From NCBI GenBank assembly GCA_046704385.1, contig JBJKSB010000014.1, positions 62,001 through 126,000 on the forward strand: a stretch of DNA of 64,000 nucleotides, given 5' to 3'. The notes below the pieces were generated by a model. It was not told the origin of the DNA, searched no databases, and saw nothing but the letters and a program-made list of their open reading frames with translations. Below, piece by piece: positions 55,655 to 64,000 of the stretch. The first letter of the stretch is position 1. Every line of letters begins with the position of its first letter. The translations under genes were made by a program, and so were the position numbers. This DNA is from GH45 sp046704385. Its GTDB lineage: Bacteria; Bacteroidota; Bacteroidia; Bacteroidales; SZUA-534.

Positions 55655-56404
55655 ATGAAAATATATTATTTACCCGGTTTTTTATTTGTGCTTATATTGG
55701 TGGCAATTGTCAGCTGCCAACCTGATTATACGCAGAATATTCAGAATAGTACCGATAAGCAGTTTTACGATTATACCTATATTGAACCAATACAGGAAGA
55801 TTATTTGCCTGGTGATACTATATGGATGGCAGTTGATTTTGCAGATACTTATAAAGATGCCAACAGTAGTGAATCCATAACATTGCAAAACCAGACCTTT
55901 ATGACACGGGTATACATAAACTTATTAACGACTGATGACAGCACATCATTTTTAGATAATAATTTTAAAATGGTTGAAGATAAAGGCGACTTTAAATTGG
56001 TTAGTGTCCTGAATACTTCTTCCCAGTTATCGGTTTCATTTGATATTCGTTCGGGTCAGCCCTCGGAATCAAACTATATCAGGTTTGGTCTAATACCGAA
56101 TTATCCGGGTATTTTTGCTGCCGAATTAAGCACATGGGTTTATTTTGGTGCTAACCGGACTAATTATGATGATTTTTCGTCAGATATTGAGAAAGGATTT
56201 ATTGATCTTAGCTTTAACGCTGATAGTTTAAATGACAGCCTTTATTATTCGTTGCCTGATAACCTTAGATATTACTTTGAGAGTTATTATAATTCCATAA
56301 AGATAAGTAATAATAAGTTCTTCTTTTTTAAGGTATTAAATCTGGACACAGATTCAATTCAAGCAGTAATGAAACCCGAAAATTATTTTGTTGAACCAAA
56401 ATAA
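55655..56404 (+). CDS. Lipoprotein, unknown family, tandem pair member 2
   Basis: 249 residues. A clear lipoprotein signal ends at Cys21 (AIVSC). Acidic, Asn- and Asp-rich, likely beta. It shares the layout and several motifs with the preceding protein although identity is low. It starts 46 bases after it, so they are probably one transcript, and ends 60 bases before the bidirectional terminator. Function unknown. Confidence 0.8.
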   Translation: MKIYYLPGFLFVLILVAIVSCQPDYTQNIQNSTDKQFYDYTYIEPIQEDYLPGDTIWMAVDFADTYKDANSSESITLQNQTFMTRVYINLLTTDDSTSFLDNNFKMVEDKGDFKLVSVLNTSSQLSVSFDIRSGQPSESNYIRFGLIPNYPGIFAAELSTWVYFGANRTNYDDFSSDIEKGFIDLSFNADSLNDSLYYSLPDNLRYYFESYYNSIKISNNKFFFFKVLNLDTDSIQAVMKPENYFVEPK

Positions 56405-56464
56405 CCGCTAACAGTATAGCAACGCAATTGAATATTTATAGACATTTCTGCAGGTCAAACAAAT

Positions 56465-56500
56465 AAAAAAAGCTCCTTGAACTTGTTCAGGAGCTTTTTT
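56465..56500. terminator. Bidirectional terminator between converging operons
   Basis: AAAAAAGCTCCTTGAAC pairs with GTTCAGGAGCTTTTTT (one bulged T). T runs occur on both strands, so it can end both the lipoprotein pair and the IcmF operon, whose stop is 8 bases away. Confidence 0.9.
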
Positions 56501-56507
56501 TATCTTC

Positions 56508-59500
56508 TTAAAGATTTCTACGGTATCTTCCGCCTACTTCGTAAAGTGCTGTGGTGATTTTTCCTAACGAACAATATTTTACAGCCTCCATCAGTTCTTC
56601 AAAAACATTCCCGTTTTCCAGGGCAATTTCTTTAAGTTTATTCAAATGGTAATTTGCTTTTTCACTGTTTACCTGATGAAACTGTTCCAAATTATTCAAT
56701 TGGTTTTCTTTCTCTTCTGTGGTCGAACGAATTACTTTACGAGGCAAAATAGTTGGTGAACCTTCACTCGATAGGAAAGTATTTACCCCCATTATGGGCA
56801 GCTCACCTGAATTTTTCAGTGATTCATAATGAAGTGATTCTTCCTGAATTTTGCTTCGCTGGTAATTGGTTTCCATGGCTCCCAGCACACCACCGCGATC
56901 CGAAATACGATCGAATTCCAACAAAACAGCCTCTTCCACAAGATCGGTTAATTCTTCAATAATATACGATCCTTGTAGCACATTCTGGTTTTGGGCCAGT
57001 CCCAGCTCATGATTGATGATCATTTGAATGGCCATAGCCCGGCGAACAGACTCCTCGGTAGGAGTGGTAATCGCCTCGTCGTAAGCATTGGTATGTAATG
57101 AATTACAGTTGTCGTACACGGCATATAAAGCTTGTAACGTAGTACGAATGTCGTTGAATTCAATCTCCTGTGCATGCAGCGACCTACCCGATGTTTGAAT
57201 ATGATATTTTAGCTTTTGCGAACGTTCATCCGCATGATACCTGTACTTCATGGCTTTTGCCCAAATAAGGCGAGCCACCCGTCCGATTACAGCGAACTCA
57301 GGATCAATTCCATTGCTAAAAAAGAAGGAAAGATTCGGTGCAAAATCATTAATATCCATCCCGCGTGAGAGGTAATATTCCACGTACGTGAAACCATTTG
57401 CCAGGGTAAAAGCCAATTGACTGATCGGATTGGCGCCAGCCTCTGCAATATGGTAGCCTGAAATGGAAACAGAGTAAAAATTATGGATATTATTCTTAAT
57501 AAAATATTCCTGGATATCGCCCATAAGTTTCAGCGAAAAATCCACTGAAAAAATGCAGGTATTCTGTGCCTGATCTTCTTTTAAAATATCTGCTTGTACG
57601 GTTCCCCGTACGGTAGACAACGTTTTAGTTTTTATTTGTTGGTAGGCACCAGATGACAATATTTCATCGCCGTGGATTCCCAGAAGGGTCAACCCAAGGC
57701 CGTCATTATTTTTTGGTATATCACCAAAATAATCGGGTTTGCTTAGGTTGTGTTTATCAAATTTATCTTTAAAAAGTTGTTCAACTTCAGACAGTTTTTG
57801 TTGTTCTTTTAAATATAGTTCACATTGTTGATCGATAGCTGTATTTAAAAACATGGCCAACAGGACAGGAGCAGGGCCGTTTATAGTCATGCTTACCGAA
57901 GTTAACGGATGGCACAAATCGAATCCTGAATATAGTTTTTTGGAATCGTTTAGCGTGGCAATTGATACCCCTGAATTTCCAATTTTGCCATAAATATCGG
58001 GACGTCGATTGGGATCCTGACCGTACAGGGTAACAGAATCATAGGCAGTAGATAACCGTTTGGCTTTTGATTCCCGTGACAAATAATGAAACCGTTTATT
58101 GGTTCGTTCAGGACCACCTTCGCCAGCAAACATTCGTGTCGGGTCTTCATATTCGCGTTTGAAAGGGAATACACCGCCAGCAAACGGGAAATAGCCCGGA
58201 AAATTCTCCTTAAGCTGCCATTTTAAGATATCAGCATGGCTTTGTGATTTTGGAAATGCAATTTTTGGAATCATGGTGTGTGACAACGATTCCTTTTTAG
58301 TTGCAATTTTTACCTCCTTATTGCGTACCTTAAAAATGTAAACATCGTCTTCATATTTCTGACATTTATTTTTCCAGGTTTCCAATAATTTTTTGTTATC
58401 GGGGGTAAGCTTTTCGCTCCAGTTATTTATAAGCTGCTCAATTTCAGATATACTGGCATTCTCTTTTTCCAGTAGTTCAAGGGTTTCCTGCAACGATTGA
58501 ATTTTACCCGCAACAACTGACTGATTATCGGCCGTCTGATTGTAATCGCGTACCGTATGGCTGATTTCAGATAAGTAATCTGCCCTATGAGGTGGAATAA
58601 TCGTATTCTTCCCAGCTGAAAAGAAATGCGATTCTACTTTATTTAAAGCCTCAGGGAATTTTTGGCCAACAATGACTTTTAACGCCTGGTAAAATTCATT
58701 TACTCCCGGATCGAAAAATTGTGAGGCATGGGTCAGGTAAACCGGCATATTTTCTACATTCTCGGTCCAGGCTTCTTTGTTACGCTGAAACTGTTTTTTT
58801 ACATCACGTAACGCATCCATAGCACCTTTTTTATCCGACTTGTTAATGGAAACCAGGTCGGCAAAATCGAGCATGTCAATTTTTTCGAGTTGGGTTGGAG
58901 CACCGAATTCCGGGGTCATTACGTAAACTGATAAATCGCAGTGATCTACAATTTGAGTATCCGATTGTCCAATTCCAGATGTTTCCAGTAAAATAAGATT
59001 GTACCCGGCAGCTTTTAATAATTGTATAGAAGGCCTGATATGTTTGGAAATGGTCAGATTGGCTTCACGTGTAGCCATGCTTCGCATAAAAACATTCGGG
59101 TGATGAATGGAATTCATCCGAATCCGGTCACCCAACAATGCGCCACCGGTTTTTCGTTTACTGGGATCGACACTAATAATTCCAATTTTAAGTTCGGGAA
59201 AATCCATTAAGAAACGACGTACCAGCTCATCCATAAGGGACGATTTTCCGGCTCCTCCTGTTCCTGTCATACCAATTACAGGTACAGAATTATTTTTGTC
59301 GTTATCAATTATAAATTCGTTGATTTTATCTGTATCAATTGCCCCGTTCTCGAAACCGGTAATCAGCCTGGCAATTTTGTGGGGATTTTGAAATGTTTCG
59401 GAATTTAGCTTTAAATCAGCAACAGGTAAATCATAATCGCATTTTTGAAGCATATCATTTATCATGCCCTGTAATCCCATTTCGCGGCCATCATCGGGTG

Positions 59501-59870
59501 AATAAATTCGCGCTATACCATATTTATGGAGTTCGTCAATCTCGTTGGGTAAAATGACACCTCCGCCACCTCCAAAAATTTTAATATGCTCGGCACCTTT
59601 TTCCTTAAAAAGATCGAACATGTATTTAAAGAATTCAATGTGTCCGCCCTGATAGGATGTAATGGCAACGGCATGAACGTCTTCCTGTATGGCGCAATCC
59701 ACAATTTCGGCTACCGAACGGTTGTGACCCAGGTGAATGATTTCAGCACCAGAAGATTGTAATATCCGACGCATAATATTTATGGCAGCATCGTGGCCAT
59801 CGAAAAGTGAAGCAGCCGTAACAATTCGTATTTTGTTGACAGGCTTATAGGTAGTAACTGAATTAATCAA
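56508..59870 (-). CDS. icmF: Fused isobutyryl-CoA mutase (IcmF)
   Basis: 1120 residues, cytoplasmic. It interconverts isobutyryl-CoA and n-butyryl-CoA with adenosylcobalamin. Order: B12-binding domain (about 12-145; FDGHDAA, His26 expected to ligate cobalt), a MeaB-like GTPase chaperone (about 195-410; P-loop GTGGAGKSS at 203-211), a linker, then the TIM-barrel mutase (about 545-1100). Methylmalonyl-CoA mutase has a Tyr and an Arg that hold the substrate carboxylate; here the matching spots read GVFPFKRE (Phe) and QAQNTCIF (Gln769), the isobutyryl-type pair. Last gene of the operon, 36 bases after the CCG-domain gene. Confidence 0.94.
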   Translation of the reverse strand: MINSVTTYKPVNKIRIVTAASLFDGHDAAINIMRRILQSSGAEIIHLGHNRSVAEIVDCAIQEDVHAVAITSYQGGHIEFFKYMFDLFKEKGAEHIKIFGGGGGVILPNEIDELHKYGIARIYSPDDGREMGLQGMINDMLQKCDYDLPVADLKLNSETFQNPHKIARLITGFENGAIDTDKINEFIIDNDKNNSVPVIGMTGTGGAGKSSLMDELVRRFLMDFPELKIGIISVDPSKRKTGGALLGDRIRMNSIHHPNVFMRSMATREANLTISKHIRPSIQLLKAAGYNLILLETSGIGQSDTQIVDHCDLSVYVMTPEFGAPTQLEKIDMLDFADLVSINKSDKKGAMDALRDVKKQFQRNKEAWTENVENMPVYLTHASQFFDPGVNEFYQALKVIVGQKFPEALNKVESHFFSAGKNTIIPPHRADYLSEISHTVRDYNQTADNQSVVAGKIQSLQETLELLEKENASISEIEQLINNWSEKLTPDNKKLLETWKNKCQKYEDDVYIFKVRNKEVKIATKKESLSHTMIPKIAFPKSQSHADILKWQLKENFPGYFPFAGGVFPFKREYEDPTRMFAGEGGPERTNKRFHYLSRESKAKRLSTAYDSVTLYGQDPNRRPDIYGKIGNSGVSIATLNDSKKLYSGFDLCHPLTSVSMTINGPAPVLLAMFLNTAIDQQCELYLKEQQKLSEVEQLFKDKFDKHNLSKPDYFGDIPKNNDGLGLTLLGIHGDEILSSGAYQQIKTKTLSTVRGTVQADILKEDQAQNTCIFSVDFSLKLMGDIQEYFIKNNIHNFYSVSISGYHIAEAGANPISQLAFTLANGFTYVEYYLSRGMDINDFAPNLSFFFSNGIDPEFAVIGRVARLIWAKAMKYRYHADERSQKLKYHIQTSGRSLHAQEIEFNDIRTTLQALYAVYDNCNSLHTNAYDEAITTPTEESVRRAMAIQMIINHELGLAQNQNVLQGSYIIEELTDLVEEAVLLEFDRISDRGGVLGAMETNYQRSKIQEESLHYESLKNSGELPIMGVNTFLSSEGSPTILPRKVIRSTTEEKENQLNNLEQFHQVNSEKANYHLNKLKEIALENGNVFEELMEAVKYCSLGKITTALYEVGGRYRRNL

Positions 59871-59906
59871 AACTAAATAAATTATTTTATTAAAAACTAA
59901 ATGATG

Positions 59907-60695
59907 TTATAATCCCAGGTTCTCCGCAATAAGTTCGGCTATATCGTAATTTTTGACGGTGTCCTGTTTATCTATAAATTTTAAACCATCGGTAAGCATG
60001 GTCATGCAGAAAGGGCAGGAGGTGGCTAAAATTTCAGCCTCCGATTCGATTACATCGTCGGTGCGTTCGGCAAAAACCTCTTTGTTGCCTTTTTCAGCTT
60101 CTTTAAACATTTGTGCTCCCCCGGCACCACAACAAAATGAGCGACTTTTATTTCTTTTTAGCTCAACAAAATTTCCATTCAGGGAATTAATTACCTTTCG
60201 CGGGGCATCATAAATTCCGTTGCCACGCCCCTGGTAGCAGGGATCATGATAAGTTAACCTTTTATCAGAGAAAACAGTTTTGTCAATTTTTAGTTTACCC
60301 TGGTCGATTAATTCTTCCAATAATGAAGTATAATTTACCACTTCGTATTTTCCTCCCAAATCAGGATATTCGTTTTTCAGAATATTGTAACAATGCGGAC
60401 AGGTACACACAATTTTTTCGACCTCGTACCCATTCAATATTTCAATGTTCATTAAGGCCTGCATTTGAAACAGCATTTCGTTGCCTGCTCGTTTTGCCGG
60501 ATCACCGGTACATGATTCTTCTTTTCCCAAAACAGCATAGTCGACACCGGCGTGATTTAAAATCCGGGCAAACGCACGGGTAACTTTTTTATACCTTTCA
60601 TCAAAAGCTCCGGCACATCCAACCCAAAAAAGATATTCGGGCTTTTTGCCCTGGGCTGCCAAATCGGCCATTACGGGTATATTTATTTCTGACAT
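59907..60695 (-). CDS. CCG-domain iron-sulfur oxidoreductase subunit (HdrB/GlpC-like)
   Basis: 262 residues. Two cysteine-rich CCG-type domains: the first has WVGCAGAF, EESCTGDPAKRAG and CTCPHCYN; the second has HDPCYQGRG, FCCGAGGAQMF and SCPFCMTML. Such domains bind non-cubane 4Fe-4S clusters in heterodisulfide-reductase-like proteins. No membrane segment. The next gene upstream encodes the membrane and ferredoxin part, 18 bases away. Together they equal the domains of one-piece ETF:quinone-type oxidoreductases of the DUF224 kind. Confidence 0.9.
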   Translation of the reverse strand: MSEINIPVMADLAAQGKKPEYLFWVGCAGAFDERYKKVTRAFARILNHAGVDYAVLGKEESCTGDPAKRAGNEMLFQMQALMNIEILNGYEVEKIVCTCPHCYNILKNEYPDLGGKYEVVNYTSLLEELIDQGKLKIDKTVFSDKRLTYHDPCYQGRGNGIYDAPRKVINSLNGNFVELKRNKSRSFCCGAGGAQMFKEAEKGNKEVFAERTDDVIESEAEILATSCPFCMTMLTDGLKFIDKQDTVKNYDIAELIAENLGL

Positions 60696-60713
60696 ATAGT
60701 TAATTTTTTGTAT

Positions 60714-61985
60714 TTATAAATCCCGGGCCCACTCTAAACGATCTTCTTGAGAGTATTGCCAGGGTGCCCCATTATTTTCAATATTCGCAAACATGGTATT
60801 GATTCCTGTCGGGGCATTTCCTTCTTCCATTACCAGGTAACGACGCATATCCATGATTAAATTCGGATGACTGATATTCAGTGGACATTCCTGGGCACAA
60901 GCATTACAGGTTGTACAAGCCCAAAGTTCTTCATAAGTAATGTAATTGTTTATCAGCGATTTGTCGTCGCTGAAGTTTTTGTCTTTTGCCAGTTGAGGTC
61001 CTTTTTCATTCATGCGGCTTCGTAAATTGACAAATATTTTGCGTGGTGACAGATTTTTTCCGGTAATATTTGCCGGGCAAACTTCCGTGCAACGCCCACA
61101 TTGTGTGCATGTTAGTGAATCCAGGTAGTTTTTCCAGGTAACATCTTCCACATCTTTTACTCCAAACCTAGCGGGTGCAGCATCGCCTGTTTCCTGGAAT
61201 GCGTTTCCACTCATCATTAATTTAACCTCTTTGGTTATGGCCGGCATGTTGGGCAATTTTGTAAGAGGTTCCAGATTACTTAAAAATACATTGGGAAGCG
61301 ACATAAACACATGAAAGTGTTTGGAGTAGGGCAGATAGTTTGCAAAGAAGAAGATTAGCAAAATATGCATCCACCAAAATGTCTTTTGCATTACCAATGA
61401 GGCTGGAAATGCAGATTCTAAATTTGCTGAAACCGGAAATACACCAATTATGGAACCTTTGTTGCTTGCTACATAAAAAATATTCATTCCGGCAAGAGAA
61501 ACCATTAACAACAATATCAGGAGAAGCGCAAAGTTCGCATCCCTTTTATTCCTTTTAGTCAGTTCAACCCCGTAAAAGCGTTTAACGTGCATAATCAGCC
61601 GTCGGATCAGGAAGATTATTATACCAATCAAAACCACATAAGCCAGTATGTCGCCTGATGCCATAATTATATCATATACAATGCCGAGCTTTTGGAAAAT
61701 CCTTTCTTTGCCCAGAACACCATCGAAAACCATTTCGAGGCTGCCAATGGTAATTACCAGAAATCCCCAGAAAACCAGCGCATGCATCAATCCAATCAGG
61801 GGTTTACGCAGAATTTTGGTTTGACCCAAAGCCACTTTAATTGTAATGTTGATTCTTTTACCTATTTGTTCGATAGGATATGCTGGTTTAGTTAACCTGA
61901 ATAAAGCCGCCTGTTTACGGATTGTATAAGTAAAAAATCCGATGGTTATTAGCAGCACTATGATGAAAGAAATTTGTCCGGCCAT
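60714..61985 (-). CDS. Membrane Fe-S oxidoreductase with NarI-like cytochrome-type helices and 2x[4Fe-4S] domain
   Basis: 423 residues. Five or six membrane helices in residues 1-235 (NarI/HdrE-like), followed by a ferredoxin domain with two sets CTQCGRCTEVCP and CTTCNACAQECP (about 285-375). Histidines in the helices, for example in GLMHALVFWGF and WWMHILLIFF, could bind haem b. It probably takes electrons from the ETF encoded next to it and passes them to menaquinone. EtfA ends 2 bases before its start, so the genes are tightly coupled. Confidence 0.9.
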   Translation of the reverse strand: MAGQISFIIVLLITIGFFTYTIRKQAALFRLTKPAYPIEQIGKRINITIKVALGQTKILRKPLIGLMHALVFWGFLVITIGSLEMVFDGVLGKERIFQKLGIVYDIIMASGDILAYVVLIGIIIFLIRRLIMHVKRFYGVELTKRNKRDANFALLLILLLMVSLAGMNIFYVASNKGSIIGVFPVSANLESAFPASLVMQKTFWWMHILLIFFFANYLPYSKHFHVFMSLPNVFLSNLEPLTKLPNMPAITKEVKLMMSGNAFQETGDAAPARFGVKDVEDVTWKNYLDSLTCTQCGRCTEVCPANITGKNLSPRKIFVNLRSRMNEKGPQLAKDKNFSDDKSLINNYITYEELWACTTCNACAQECPLNISHPNLIMDMRRYLVMEEGNAPTGINTMFANIENNGAPWQYSQEDRLEWARDL

Positions 61986-61987
61986 GA

Positions 61988-62959
61988 TTATTCCGCTTTA
62001 AAAGCTTTAAAAGCCTCAATAAGTTTAGGTAAAACTTTATGTGCATCGCCCACTATACCGTAATCTGCTACCTGAAAAATAGGAGCGTCGTCGTCGTTGT
62101 TGATGGCCACAATGCATTTCGATCCGCTAACTCCGGCAATATGCTGAATGGCACCGGATATACCCACTGCTATGTAAAGGTTGGGTGCAATAACCTTTCC
62201 GGTCTGGCCCACATGTTCACTGTGAGGTCGCCAGCCTTCATCAGAAACAGGACGGCTGCATGCGGTTGCTGCACCAAGTACTTTTGCCAGTTCCTCAATG
62301 GGTCCCCAGTTAGCGGGATCTTTCATTCCCCGGCCACCGCTAACCACAATTTCTGCATCGAAAAGCGAAATACCTTCTTCAGATAATTTACGATCAAGTA
62401 CAGTAATTTGTGGATCGTTCGCTTGAATTTCGGGAGTAAAATTCTCGATAGTCAGTGAGATTGGATTTTCAAACAGGCCAAAGGTATTATTCATTAACGA
62501 TACAATTTTTTTATCTGTTGAAACTTTCACATTCGCAAAGGCTTTACCTGAGAAACTCCGTTTTGTCACCGTAAATGGGTCGTAAGAAACAGGCAGGGCT
62601 ATTGCCCCGGAAACAAAGCCGGCTTTTAATCTTACTGATAACCTTGGTGCTATCGCTTTTCCCAGGATATTATCCGGGAAAACTATTATCTCAGCTTGTT
62701 CTTTGTTGATAGCCTGCTCAATTACCTGGGTATAAATGTTGTCAAAACGAACATTAAAAGCTGAATCAGCGGCTTTCAGTATCTTTGAAATACCATATTT
62801 TGAAAGTTTATTCAACTCCGAATCGTCAATTTCACCTAAAACAATTCCAACGACTGAAACCCCCTTGTTTTTTGCAATTTCAGATGCAAAAGAGGCTAGT
62901 TCAAGCGTTTGCTTTTTAACTTTTCCGCTAAAATTCTGTATATATACTAATACTGACAT
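61988..62959 (-). CDS. etfA: Electron transfer flavoprotein, alpha subunit
   Basis: 323 residues. N-terminal alpha/beta domain (about 1-190), then the FAD-binding domain with VSGGRGMKDPANWG, GAATACSRPVSDEGW, HSEHVGQTGKVIAPNLYIAVG and SGAIQHIAG. It holds FAD and takes electrons from acyl-CoA dehydrogenases. 23 bases after etfB. Whether this ETF bifurcates electrons cannot be told reliably from the motifs. Confidence 0.96.
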   Translation of the reverse strand: MSVLVYIQNFSGKVKKQTLELASFASEIAKNKGVSVVGIVLGEIDDSELNKLSKYGISKILKAADSAFNVRFDNIYTQVIEQAINKEQAEIIVFPDNILGKAIAPRLSVRLKAGFVSGAIALPVSYDPFTVTKRSFSGKAFANVKVSTDKKIVSLMNNTFGLFENPISLTIENFTPEIQANDPQITVLDRKLSEEGISLFDAEIVVSGGRGMKDPANWGPIEELAKVLGAATACSRPVSDEGWRPHSEHVGQTGKVIAPNLYIAVGISGAIQHIAGVSGSKCIVAINNDDDAPIFQVADYGIVGDAHKVLPKLIEAFKAFKAE

Positions 62960-62982
62960 GTTATTTCAATTTGAGTAAAACA

Positions 62983-63732
62983 TTAAAGTACTTTTGCTTC
63001 TGTGCTGAGTAAGCGAATTAATTCAGATACATTATCTTCATCAATCAGGGTAACCTTTGATTTGGCTTCAGGTAACTTATAATCGATAAACTCGGTAATA
63101 ACCTCCGCATCTACGGCACTTAAAACCTCTAAGGGTTTCGAACGGGCCATCATAATACCCCGCATATTAGGGATCTTAGGTTCTTTGGCAAAACCTTTCT
63201 GAACAACCAATACAGCTGTAGTATTAGTTTTCAGATACTCTTTACCAGCGGCAATCTCACGTTCAATAACTGCTTCGTTATTTTCGAAATGCAAATCCGA
63301 AACGGATGAAATGGAAGGTAAACCTGCCAGTTCAGCAACCATTCCACCAACTGTGGCACCGTTGTAATCGCCCGATTCAATACCACAAATGATAAAGCTG
63401 TAGTCTTTATCTTTAATAAAATCAGCAATTTGAGTGGCTGTGGAATATGCATCGTTGGATAGATAATCAACCCGAAAAGCTTTATCGGCACCAATGGCAA
63501 GGCATTTTCTCAACGTGGGTTCGGTCTCAGCTGTACCTGCATTTATTACATGAACCTCACTTACGGGTGATGCACTGTCCTCCTTTAGTTCTACAATCCT
63601 GGTTAAAGCCAGTTCATCCCAGGGATTAATTACCCATTGCACGCCGGTGGCATCAAACTGGGTATTATTGTCCTTGAATTTAATTTTTGTAGTTGTATCG
63701 GGAACGTTGCTAATACAAACCAGAAGTTTCAT
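62983..63732 (-). CDS. etfB: Electron transfer flavoprotein, beta subunit
   Basis: 249 residues. Starts LLVCISNVPDTTTKIKF; QWVINPWDELALTRIVELKE and the nucleotide-binding segment FIICGIESGDYNGATVGGMVAELAG match EtfB. It pairs with EtfA. 42 bases after the acyl-CoA dehydrogenase gene in the same direction. Confidence 0.96.
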   Translation of the reverse strand: MKLLVCISNVPDTTTKIKFKDNNTQFDATGVQWVINPWDELALTRIVELKEDSASPVSEVHVINAGTAETEPTLRKCLAIGADKAFRVDYLSNDAYSTATQIADFIKDKDYSFIICGIESGDYNGATVGGMVAELAGLPSISSVSDLHFENNEAVIEREIAAGKEYLKTNTTAVLVVQKGFAKEPKIPNMRGIMMARSKPLEVLSAVDAEVITEFIDYKLPEAKSKVTLIDEDNVSELIRLLSTEAKVL

Positions 63733-63774
63733 ATGTTAGAATATTTTTAGGATTACTAAAATGTTATATAATTC

Positions 63775-64000
63775 TCAAAGTTCACCTTTCGCAATGGCAC
63801 GGCTCATCACAACCTGTTGAATTTCAGAAGTTCCTTCATAAATCTGGGTAAGTTTGGCATCCCTCATAAGTCTTTCTACATGATATTCTTTCACATAACC
63901 ATAACCTCCATGAATTTGAACCGCTTCTGAGGTAACCCGCATCGCCATTTCAGCTGTATAGTATTTTGCCATGGCACTGGCATTTCCGTAAGGTAATCCC
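63775..64000 (-). CDS. Acyl-CoA dehydrogenase, C-terminal part (cut by right edge)
   Basis: 75 codons are visible and the frame is open to the edge. The sequence has the C-terminal helical bundle marks VQIHGGYGYVKEYHVERLMRD and YEGTSEIQQVV, which close the FAD and substrate site in this family. With ETF next to it, it should oxidise an acyl-CoA to the enoyl-CoA; the chain length cannot be told because the active-site part is outside the window. Confidence 0.93.
   Translation of the reverse strand, partial: GLPYGNASAMAKYYTAEMAMRVTSEAVQIHGGYGYVKEYHVERLMRDAKLTQIYEGTSEIQQVVMSRAIAKGEL

Noticed and set aside
56508..59870. Methylmalonyl-CoA mutase
   Set aside because: The fused B12-GTPase-mutase order and the Phe and Gln at the two substrate-carboxylate positions point to isobutyryl-CoA mutase.

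Overview
The window looks like a chromosomal stretch from an AT-rich member of the Bacteroidota, most likely class Bacteroidia. The signs are a FecI/FecR/TonB-receptor/DUF4249 operon, a histidine kinase with a Reg_prop and Y_Y_Y sensor, pairs of 780-residue FtsX-type permeases, RprX/RprY-like two-component genes, and promoters of the TTTG-N19-TAnnTTTG type. No rRNA, tRNA, CRISPR, phage or transposase gene was seen, and I found no broken gene. Genes at both edges are cut by the window.

Layout. 1-10.7 kb (minus): a MacAB/TolC-like export operon of outer-membrane channel, HlyD-type adaptor, LolD-type ATPase and three large permeases, the last cut by the left edge. 11.0-17.3 kb (plus): a double-propeller histidine kinase, an NtrC-type sigma-54 activator and a second histidine kinase. 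A sigma-54-like promoter with two tandem 19-bp dyads lies before the tolC-like gene, and the same dyad lies before the activator gene, so this system probably drives the exporter. 17.4-22.6 kb (minus): two proteins made only of GH2-type sugar-binding jelly rolls, an OmpR-family response regulator and its kinase, and a small secreted protein. Two promoters here share TGACA boxes at identical positions. 22.8-28.7 kb: two ClC-CBS chloride transport proteins flanking argH and an unknown 231-residue protein. 28.9-37.9 kb: a U32 protein, a GT2 glycosyltransferase, a three-gene biotin-dependent acyl-CoA carboxylase and class I fumarase. 38-45.4 kb: a SpoIIE-type phosphatase, a Nif3-like protein with a zinc-ribbon partner, a TPR protein, an ammonium transporter and an MscS channel. 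45.5-51.2 kb: an ECF sigma/FecR/TonB-receptor/DUF4249 operon. 51.2-56.4 kb: an AmrS-type radical SAM protein, Hsp20, a POT-family transporter and two related secreted proteins of unknown family. 56.5-64 kb (minus): acyl-CoA dehydrogenase, EtfB, EtfA, a membrane Fe-S protein, a CCG-domain protein and fused isobutyryl-CoA mutase.

How the parts fit. The last operon reads as one pathway: IcmF interconverts isobutyryl-CoA and butyryl-CoA, the dehydrogenase oxidises an acyl-CoA, and ETF passes electrons to a membrane Fe-S complex and probably to menaquinone. The carboxylase could use propionyl-CoA from the same kind of catabolism. The most notable findings are regulatory: the sigma-54/dyad arrangement at 10.7-10.85 kb and 14.4 kb, and the matching TGACA promoter architecture at 19.7 and 22.65 kb. 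No wholly new gene system is proven; the twin jelly-roll proteins and the twin secreted proteins at 55 kb are the best unknowns.
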